DNA from: Gemmatimonadota bacterium
GTDB taxonomy: Bacteria; Gemmatimonadota; Gemmatimonadetes; Gemmatimonadales; Gemmatimonadaceae
Length of the DNA stretch: 64,000 nucleotides
Direction of reading: 5' to 3'
NCBI GenBank assembly: GCA_021413975.1
Contig: JAIOPJ010000013.1
Span: forward strand, 1 to 64,000
Below the pieces are notes generated by a model. The model saw nothing but the letters and a program-made list of their open reading frames with translations, did not search any database and was not told the origin of the DNA. The stretch's first letter is position 1. Every line of letters starts with the position of its first letter. Positions 1 to 10,700 of the stretch are shown here, in pieces. The position numbers and the translations under genes were made by a program.

Positions 1-1
1 C

Positions 2-3000
2 GTCGGCTCGGTCTGCCCCGCCAGCGGCAGCGGCAACATCACCGCGACGGTCGATCTGCTGAATGGTGGCACCGCGACCTTCACGGTCACGGCGACCGCG
101 AGCGGCACGGGCACGATCACGAACACGGCGACGATCACGGCACCAGTCGGCGTGAACGACCCGGCCGGCAACAACAGCGCGACCGACAACAACACCGTCA
201 TCACGCCGACGGCCGACCTGAGCATCACGAAGACCGACGGGGTCGCGACCGTCAACCAGAACGGCACCGTCACGTATACGATCGTCGCGAGCAACGCCGG
301 CCCCAGCGCGGTCAGTGGCGCGACGATCACCGACGTCATCCCCGCGAACCTGAGCGCGGCGACCTGGACCTGCTCCGCGAGTGCGGGCTCGGTCTGCCCG
401 GCGAGCGGCAGCGGGAGCATCAACGCGAGCGTCGATCTCCTGAGCGGCGGCGCCGCGACCTTCACGGTCACCGCGACCGCCAGCGGCGCGGGCACGATCA
501 CGAACACGGCGACGATCACCGCGCCGGTGGGCGTCAACGACCCGGCCGGCAACAACAGTGCGACCGACAACACGGCCATCACGCCGACCGCCGACCTGAG
601 CATCACCAAGACCGACGGCATCGTGAGCGTCTTCCAGGGTGGCACGGTCACCTACACGATCGTGGCCGGCAACGCGGGCCCGAGCGCCGTGACCGGCGCG
701 ACGGTCAGCGACGTCATCCCGGCGACCCTCGGTGCGGCCACCTGGACCTGCGCAGCCAGCGTCGGCTCGGTCTGCCCGGCGAGCGGCAGCGGCGACATCA
801 ACGCCACGGTCGACCTGCTGAGCGGCGGCAGCGCCACCTTCACCCTGACGGCGACCGCGAGCGGCACCGGAGCGATCACCAACACCGCGACGATCACGGC
901 GCCGGTCGGCACGAACGATCCGGCGGGCAACAACAGTGCGACCGACAACAATACGGTCATCATCGCCGCTGCCGACCTGAGCATCACCAAGACCGACGGT
1001 CTCACCGCCGTGAATCAGGGCGGCACGGTCACCTACACGATCGTGGCCAGCAATGCCGGCCCGAGCGCCGTGACCGGGGCAACCGTGAGCGATCTGATCC
1101 CGGCCAACCTGAGCGCCGCGACCTGGACCTGCTCCGCGAGCGCGGGCTCGGCCTGCCCGGCGAGCGGCAGCGGGAACCTGAACGCGACCGTCGACCTGCT
1201 GAGCGGCGGGACCGTGACCTTCACCGTCACGGCGACGGCGAGCGGGGCGGGGACCATCACCAACACCGCCACGATCACGGCACCGGTCGGCGTGGTCGAT
1301 CCGGCGGGCAACAACAGCGCCACCGACAACAACACGGTCATCACGCCGACGGCCGACCTGAGCATCACCAAGACGGACGGTCTCACGGCGGTCAATCAGG
1401 GCGGCACGGTCACGTACACGATCGTCGCGTCGAACGCCGGTCCGAGCGCCGTGACCGGCGCGACGGTCAGCGACGTGATCCCGGCGAACCTGAGCGCGGC
1501 GACCTGGACCTGCTCGGCGAGTGCCGGCTCCGCCTGCCCTGCGAGCGGCAGCGGCAACCTCGCCGCGATTGTGGACCTGTTGAGCGGCGGGTCGGCGACC
1601 TTCACGGTCACGGCGACGGCGAGCGGCTCCGGCACCATCACCAACACCGCGACCATCGCCGCACCGGTCGGCACGAACGACCCGGCCGGCAACAACAGCG
1701 CGACCGACAACAACACCGTCATCGCACCGACCGCCGACCTGAGCATCACCAAGACGGACGGCCTCACGGCCGTGAACCAGGGCAGTGCGGTGACGTACAC
1801 GATCGTGGCGAGCAACGCGGGCCCGAGCGCCGTGACCGGCGCGACCGTGGCCGACGTCCTCCCGGCGAACGTCTCCGGCGCGACCTGGACCTGCTCCGCC
1901 ACCGCGGGCTCGGCGTGCCCGGCGAGCGGCGTCGGGAACCTCGCCGCGAGCGTCGACCTGCTCAGCGGCGGGTCGGCCACGTTCACCGTCACGGTGACCG
2001 CGAGCGGCGCGGGGACCATCACCAACACGGCGACGATCACGGCGCCGGTGGGCGTGAATGACCCGGCCGGCAACAACAGCGCGACCGACAACAACACCGT
2101 CATCACGCCCGTCGCGGACCTGAGCATCACCAAGGTCCTCGGCTCCGGCCCGCCCGTCCCGGGGCTCCCGGTCACCTACAGCATCACCGTGGCCAACGCC
2201 GGTCCGAGCGACGTGGCCGGCGCCACCGTCACCGACGTCTTCCCGGCGGCGATCTCCGGCGTCACCTGGAGCTGCAGCGCGAGCGCGGGCTCGTCGTGCG
2301 CGGCGAGCGGCAGCGGCGACCTCAACACCACCGTCAGCCTGTTGAGCGGCGGATCGGTCACCTACACGGCGACCGGCACGCTCGCGGCCAGCGGCACCGG
2401 CGCACTCGTGAACACCGCGACCGTCACGGCTCCCGTGGGTCTGTTCGACCCGCCGGGCAACAACAGCGCGACGGCGAACAACGTCCGTACGCCGCAGGCC
2501 GACGTCGCCGTCTCCCAGACCGGTCCCGCGTCGGTGGTGCCGGGCAATCCGATCACCTACTCGGTGACGGTGACGAACAACGGTCCGTCCGACGCCGTCA
2601 CCACCAACGTGACCGTGCCGCTGCCGCCGGGGGTCACCTTCATCAACAGCGCGGGCGATTGCCCGGCCGGCTTCCCGTGCGCGCTCGGGACACTCCCGCC
2701 GGGCGCGACCCGCACCTTCACCGTGACGTACCTCGTGCCGGGTGCGTACGCGGGTCCGGACCCGATCACGCACTCGGTCACGGCGACCACCGCGACCACC
2801 GATCCGGCCCTCGGCAACAACACCGCGGTCGCCTCGACCTCCGTGGGTTCGCCGATCGCGGACCTCGGCATCACCAAGTCGGACGGCTCGGCCGTCTCGA
2901 TCCCCGGCGCGCCGATCACCTACACGATCGTGGCGAGCAACGCCGGCCCGAGCGCGGCGATCGGCGCGACGGTCACCGACAACTTCCCGGCCGACATCAC

Positions 3001-6000
3001 CGGCGTCACCTGGACCTGCTCGGCGGCCGGTGGCGCGGCCTGCCCGGCCTCGGGCAGCGGGAATCTCTCGGTGCTCGTCGACCTCCCCGCCGGCGGCACG
3101 GTGACCTTCACCGCCAGCGGCACGATCTCGCCGAGCGCGACGGGATCGCTCGTGAACACGGCGTCGATCACCCCGCCGCCCGGCGTGAGCGACCCGTCAT
3201 CGGCGAACAACACCGACGTCAACACGCTCGTGCCGAGCGCGGACCTGAGCCTCACGAAGACGGGACCGTTGAACGCGGTGCCCGGATCGTCGCTGGTCTA
3301 CACGTTGACGGTGAGCAACGCCGGACCCTCCAACGCCGCCGGCGTGACGGTCACGGATCCGACGCCGGCCGGACTCACGTTCGTCAGCACGGCGGGTGAC
3401 TGCGTCACGGCATTCCCGTGCGTGCTCGGCATCGTGCCGCCGGGCGCGACGCGGACGATCACGGTGACGTACGCCGTGCCCCCGACCTACACGACGCCCG
3501 ACCCGGTGGTGAACACGGCGACGGTCTCGAGCACGACGGCCGATCCGGTCGCCGGGAACAACAGCGCGTCCACGAGCACGCCGGTCGCCGCGACCGCCGA
3601 TCTGGGCATCACCAAGACCGACGGCCTCGTCACCGTGAATCAGGGCGGCACGGTCACGTACACGATCGTGGCGAGCAACGCCGGACCGAGCGCGGTGACC
3701 GGGGCGACGGTCACTGACGTGATCCCTGCCGCGTTGAGCGGTGCGACCTGGACCTGCTCCGCGAGCGCGGGCTCGGTCTGCCCCGCGAGCGGCAGTGGCA
3801 GCATCGCGGCGAGCGTGAGCCTCCTGAGCGGCGGCAGCGCGACCTTCACCGTCACGGCGACGGCGAGCGGGACGGGGACGATCACCAACACTGCGACGAT
3901 CGCGGCCCCGGTGGGCGTGACCGATCTCGGCGTCGGCAACAACAGCGCGACCGACAACACGGCCATCACGCCGACGGCCGACCTGAGCATCACCAAGGTC
4001 CTGAGTTCCGGCGCGCCGGTGGCAGGGGCGACCGCGAGCTACACGATCACGGTGTCGAACGCAGGCCCGAGCGCGGTGGCCGGCGCGGCGGTCGCCGACG
4101 CGTTCCCGGCGACGCTGACCGGCGTCACCTGGACCTGCGCCGCGAGCGCAGGTTCGGCGTGCGCGGCGAGCGGCGCGGGCGACATCAACACCACGGTCGA
4201 TCTCCTCAGCGGCGGCACCGCGACCTTCACCGCGAGCGGCGCGATCGCCGCGAACGCGACGGGCTCGCTCGCCAACACCGCGACGGTCACGCCGCCGGTG
4301 GGTGTGAACGATCCCGCGGGCAACAACAGCTCGACCGCCACGGCCGCACTCACCGCGCAGGCCGACGTGACCGTCACCCAGACCGGCCCCGCCAACGCGG
4401 TGCCGGGCACGACGATCACCTACACGGTCGTCGTGACCAACAACGGTCCGTCGGACGCGCAGAACGTCGTTGTGAGCGCGGCGGTGCCGCCGGGCCTCAC
4501 GCTGGTCGGCACGGCGGGCGCCTGTCCCGCCGGCTTCCCCTGCGCGCTCGGCACCCTCACGCCGGGTGCGACGCGCACCTTCACGGTCACCTACACGGTG
4601 CCGAGCGGGTACACGACGCCCGATCCGATCGTGCACACGGTCACGACGTCGAGCACGACGCCGGACCCGGTGCCCGTCAACAACAACGCGGCGCTCCCGA
4701 TCGGCCTGGGCGCCTCGCAGGCCGACCTGAGCATCACGAAGACCGACGGCGTGGCGAGCGCCACGCAGGGCGGCACGATCACCTACACGATCGTGGCGGC
4801 CAACGCCGGCCCCAGTGACGTCACGAGCGCGACCGTGAGCGACCTGCTCCCGGCGCAGCTCACCGGAGCGACCTGGACCTGCACGACGTCCGCCGGCTCG
4901 GTCTGCCCGGCGAGCGGCGCGGGCAACCTGAATGCGACCGTCAGCCTCCTGAACGGCGGCAGCGCGACCTTCCTCGTCACCGCGACCGTCAGCGGCACCG
5001 GCACGATCGCGAACACGGCGACGATCACGGCGCCCGTGGGCGTGGTGGATCCGGCCGGCAACAACAGCGCCACCGACAACCACACGGTCATCACGCCGAC
5101 GGCCGACCTGAGCATCACCAAGACCGACGGTGTGGTGGCGGCGAGCCAGGGCAGCACGCTCACCTACACGATCGTCGTCTCCAACGCAGGCCCGAGCGCG
5201 GTCACCGGCGCCACGGTGACCGATCTCCTGCCGGCGCAGCTCACGGGTGCGACCTGGACCTGCGGCGCGACCGCGGGTTCGACCTGTCCGGCCGCGGGCG
5301 CGGGCGACATCAACGCGACCGTGGATCTCCTCAGCGGCGGCCAGGCGACCTTCACGGTCACTGGCACGGTGACGGGCACCGGCGTGATCACCAACACGGC
5401 GACGGTCGCCGCACCGGTGGGGGTGAACGACCCGGCCGGCAACAACTCGGCGACCGACAACAACACCGTCATCACGCCCACCGCGGACCTGCGCATCACC
5501 AAGACCGACGGCGTGGCGTCGGTGCTGCAGGGCGCCACCGTCACGTACACCATCGTCGCGAGCAACTCGGGCCCGAGCGCGGTCACCGGAGCCACGGTGG
5601 CCGACCCGCTGCCGGCGCAGTTGACCGGCGCGACCTGGACCTGCTCGGCGACCGCGGGCTCGGCCTGCCCCGCGAGTGGCGCCGGCAACATCAATGCGTC
5701 GGTCGACCTGCTCAACGGCGGCACGGCGACCTTCATCCTCACCGCGACGGCGAGCGGATCGGGCACTGTCATCAACACGGCGACGATCGCGTCGCCGGTC
5801 GGCTCCAACGACCCGACGCCGGGTGACAACAGCGCGACCGACAACACGACGATCGTGCCGACGGCGGACCTGAGCATCACCAAGAGCGACGGCGTGGCCA
5901 CCGTGAATCAGGGCGGTACGCTGACGTACACGATCCTGGTGAGCAACGCCGGCCCGAGCGCCGTCGTCGGTGCCACGGTGAGCGATCCGCTCCCTGCCGC

Positions 6001-7750
6001 CCTCTCGGGCGCGACGTGGACCTGCACGGCGTCCGCGGGCTCGGCCTGCCCGGCGAGCGGTTCGGGCAGCATCAACGCGAGCGTCAGCCTCCTGAGCGGC
6101 GGCACCGCGACCTTCACTCTCACGGCGACCGTGAGCGGCAGCGGGAGCATCACCAACACCGCCACCGTCACCGCGCCCGTGGGTGTGAACGACCCGGCGG
6201 GCAACAATGCCGCCACCGACGTGACCACGGCGGCGAGCACCGCGGACCTGAGCATCACCAAGACCGACGGCCTCACCACCATCGCCACGGGCGCCACGGT
6301 CACGTACACGATCGTCGCCAACAACGCCGGGCCGAGCGCGGTGACCGGCGCGACGGTCTCCGACGTCATGCCCGCGCAGCTGAGCACCCCGACCTGGACC
6401 TGCACGGCCTCCGCGGGTTCGACCTGCCCGGCCGCCGGCGCGGGGAACATCAATGCGGCCGTGGATCTCGCGGTCGGCGGCACGGCGACCTTCACGGTGA
6501 CGTCGCCGGTGACGGGTACGGGCGTGCTGAGCAACACGGCGACCATCACGGCACCGGTCGGCATAAACGATCCGGCGGGCAACAACAGCGCCACCGACGT
6601 CACGACCATCCAGCGTCCCGACCTCGCGCTGACCAAGAGCCACACCGGCACCTTCATCGTCGGCAGCAACGGCACCTACTCGCTGACGGTGCAGAACGTG
6701 GGTGCTGCGGCGACCGCGGGCGTCACGACGGTGCTCGACACGCTCCCGGCCGGCCTCGGATTCGTCTCCGCGACGGGCACGAACTGGGCCTGCGGCGTGG
6801 TCGGCCAGATCGTGACCTGCACGACGAACACGCCGATCGCCGCGGGCGCGAGCAGCGTCATCACGCTGGTGACCGCCGTGACGGCGCCGGCCCTGCCCAG
6901 CGTCACCAACCGGGCAGTGGTGAGCACGGCCAATGACGCCAGTCCCGCGAACGACGCGGCCTCCGATCCGACGACCGTCAGTCCGGCGGTCGACCTCTCG
7001 ATCACCAAGACCCCGGTCGGCGTCTTCCGCGTGGGCGGGACCGGCAGCTACAACATGGTGGTCGCGAACGTCGGTCCCACCGCCACGCTCGGCACGGTCA
7101 CCGTCGTCGACACGCTGCCCACGGGCCTGACCTTCGTCTCCGCCGTCGGCGCCGGCTGGTCGTGCGGTGCGGTGGGCGCGGTGATGACCTGCACCTACTC
7201 GGCGGTGCTGGCGCCGGGGGCCACCGCCGCCTTCACGCTCACGGTGAACGTGGCCGCGGCCGCGCTCCCGACCGTCGTCAACCGCGTCACCGTCTCGACC
7301 CTCGGCGACGAGATCTCGATCGGCAACAACGTCTCCACCACCTCGCCGGTGCTCGTCTCCGACGTGCAGCTCACGGTGGAGAAGACCGCGTCGCGCGATG
7401 TGGTCGAGATCGCCGACGTGCTCGACTACCGCGTCGAGGTGCGGGCCTCCGGTACGGTGACGGCGACCGACGTCGTGCTCAACGACGCGCTCCCCTCCGG
7501 CTTCTCGTACCTCAACGGAACCGCGCGCCTCGACGGCGTCGTGATCGCCGATCCCACCGGCGCGCCCGGTTCACGCCTGGCCTTCGCGCTCGGCACGGTG
7601 CCGAGCGGCGGCAGCGTGGTGGTGACGTACCGCGTACGCGTGGGCGCCGGCGCCCGCCTGGGTGATGGCATCAACCGCGCCTTCGCGTCGAGCGCCATCA
7701 TGGGCGCCGCGTCCGCGACGGCGGCCGCGCGCGTGCGGGTCGAGGGCGGG
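2..7750 (+). repeat. About 21 tandem DUF11 modules (~381 bp each)
   Basis: In-frame modules open with ADLSITKTDG-like strands and close with PAGNNSATDN-like strands. The first complete one starts at 212. The last three (starting PDLALTK, VDLSITK and VQLTVEK) are the most diverged, and the middle ones are nearly identical. Some modules are of a second type (ADVAVSQTGP and ADVTVTQTGP, with a CPAGFPCALG Cys pair). The near identity makes this stretch prone to recombination and to assembly collapse. Confidence 0.9.
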
Positions 7751-10700
7751 GTCTTCACCGACCGCGCGACGATCCTCGGCAAGGTCTATGTCGATTGCGA
7801 GTGCGACTCGCTGCAGGTGGTGCAGGGGGCGCACGAGGTCGGCGTCCCGGGCGTGCGCGTGATCCTCGAGGACGGCACCTCGGTGATCACCGACGTCGAG
7901 GGCAAGTTCAGCTTCTACGGGATCAGCCCGCGCCGCCATGTGCTGCGCGTGGACGAGCGCACCCTCCCGCCGGGCTCGGTGCTCCTCGAGACCGCGCGCC
8001 GGAACGCAGGGGACGCGCGCAGCCGCTTCGTCGACCTGACGACGGGTGAGCTGCATGTCGCCGACTTCGCGCTGCGGCGCACCGATGGCCTGCTGCGCGA
8101 AGTCCAGGCGCGTCGCGCGCAGGGCGAGATCAGCGGGCTCGTGGCCGACAGCGGCGTGGTGATGGTGAGTGGCGTGCCGGTCGAGGGCGGAGTGCCGGTC
8201 GCGAGCGGGATGCCAGTGACCGGTGGAACGGTCGTCGCGGGTGGTGCTGCCGTCGCGGGCGGGGTCGCCGTCGCCGGCGGATCGGGCGCCGGCGTCCTGA
8301 CCGTGGCGCCGCGCACCGACGGCGTCTATCGCCCGCTGCTCGCGACCGGCGTCGCGGCGCTCGGTGAAGGCCTGACCACGTTCCTGCTGCGGTCCGACTC
8401 GTCCGCCTCGGCGCCGTCGGCCTCGGGGCATCGCATCGACATGCGGGTGCCGCAGAGCGTGCTCCCCGCCGATGGCGTCACCGCGGTGCCGGTCATCGTG
8501 CGCGTCGTCGACGCGCGCGGCACGGTCGTCTCGGCGCCCGGCCGCGTGACCCTCGAGACGAGCCTCGGCCGCTGGCTGGTCGAGGACCTCGACCTCAATG
8601 AGCCCGGTGTGCAGACGATGCTAGGCGACAGCGGCTCGGTCTTCCGTCTGGCCGCGCCCACGCAGCCCGGCAACGGCCAGGTCCGTGTGACGACCGAACA
8701 GCGGCTCAGCACCACGCAGAACATCTACTTCGGTGCCGCCTCGCAGGCGCTCCTCGCCACCGGCCTCGTGCAGGCGCGCGTGAGCCTTCGCTCGCTCACC
8801 ACCGGCGCCCTCACGCCGGCGCGCGCCGAGGACGGCTTCGAGGAGGTCCTGCAGGATCTCTCGGTCTCGAGCGGCAGCGGCGACCTCCGGGCCGGAGCCC
8901 GTGGTGCGCTCTACCTGCGCGGCAAGGTGAAGGGCGACTACCTGCTCACGCTCGCGCTCGACTCCGAGCGCGAGGAGCAGGAACGCTTGCGCCGCGACAT
9001 CCGGCCGGACGAGTTCTACCCGGTGTACGGTGACGCGTCGGTGCGCGAGTTCGACGCGCAGTCGGCGGGCCGCTTCTACGTGCGCGTCGACAAGGAGCGC
9101 TCGTACTTCCTCTATGGCGACTTCGCGACGCCGTCGGCGGTGGACAGCCGCGTGCTGACCGCCTACGACCGCACCTTCACCGGTGCCCGGCAGCACATCG
9201 AGGGGAATCGCGGCGTGCTCGACGTCTTCGCCAGCCAGGGTCGCCTGACGCAGATCGTGGACGAGATCCGCGGCATGGGCATCTCCGGCCCGTACGCGCT
9301 GCGCCGCCGCGACGCGCGGATGAACACCGAGCGCGTCGAGATCCTCACCCGTGACCGGAACCAGCCGAGTCTGATCGTGCGCGTGGAGCCGCAGCAGCGC
9401 TTCGCCGACTACACGCTCGAGCCCTTCACGGGTCGCATCCTCTTCCGGCGTCCGGTGCCGAGCCTCGACTCCGACCTCAACCCGGTGTCGATCCGCGTCC
9501 TGTACGAGGTGGAGCAGGGTGGTGACGCCTTCTGGCAGGCCGGCCTCTCGGGTCAGGCGCGCGTGACGAGCAGGCTCGAACTGGGCGGCACGCTCGTGCG
9601 CGACGCCAATCCGACGGACGCGCGCTCGCTCGTCGGCCTGAATGCCACGTTGCAGCTCGGTGAGGCCACCTTCCTGCTCGCCGAAGCGGCGCAGACCGAC
9701 GGCGACAGCCTCGTCACCGGTCGCGCGACGCGGTTCGAGCTGCGGCATCGCTCCACGCGCCTCGACGCGCGGCTCTTCGTCGGCCGGTCGGACTCGGGCT
9801 TCGCGAACCTCTCCTCGACCTTCGCCGGCGGGCGCGGCGAGATCGGCGCGCGCGGTACGTACATGCTCGATGCCCGCACCCGCATCCTCACCGAGGCGCT
9901 CCGCACCGAGGATCGCGTCACGGGCGGCCGCCGCGAGGGCGCGCAGCTCGGGGTGGAGCGGTCCTTCAACGAGCGCCTGCGGGTCGAGGCCGGCTTCCGC
10001 CACGCCTCCGAGACCACCGCGCCGGCGTCGCTGCAGACCGTCGGGGCGACGCCCAACGAGACGAACGCCCTGCGCACCCGCGTGACGGCCGACCTGCTCG
10101 ACCGCCGCCGCGCCTCGGTGTGGGGCGAGTTCGAGCAGGACGTCCAGAGCTCCGACCAGCGTCGCGCCGCCCTTGGCGCGGACTTCCTGGTGGCCAAGCG
10201 CACGCGCATCTACGGCCGCCACGAGTTGCTCTCGTCCTTCGCCGGTCCCTACGCCATGAACGGCGCACAGAGCGCCGCGCAGACGGTCCTCGGCATCGAC
10301 ACCGACTACCTCACGGGCAACCAGGCCTTCAGCGAGTACCGCGCGCGCGACGCCTTCGCCGGCCGCGACGCCGAGGCCGCGATCGGTCTGCGCAACCGCT
10401 GGACGCTGCAGCGCGGCCTGGTGCTCAACACCTCGTACGAGCGGGTGGCGCGCCTGCGCGGCACCGGCGTCGAGGCGACCTCCGTCACCGGCGGCATCGA
10501 GTACACGCGCAATCCGCTCTGGCGCGGCACCGCACGCGTCGAGTTCCGCGACGCCACCGGCGGCGACAGCTGGCTCGGCTCGCTCGGCTACGCCCGCAAG
10601 GTCACGCGCGACGTGACCTTCCTGGGCCGTTCGCTCTTCAGCACCATCGCCAACACGCAGACGCAGAGCCGCACGCAGCTCGGCTTCGCCTTCCGCCAGA

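Noticed and set aside
3197-6643. 1,148-aa minus-strand ORF opposite the DUF11 array
   Set aside because: Its Arg/Gly/Ala/His-rich composition is typical of the complement of GC-rich repeat coding sequence; it has no recognisable domain.
2-7750. CRISPR-like or satellite array
   Set aside because: The ~381-bp periodic units are in-frame protein domains, not short direct repeats with spacers.
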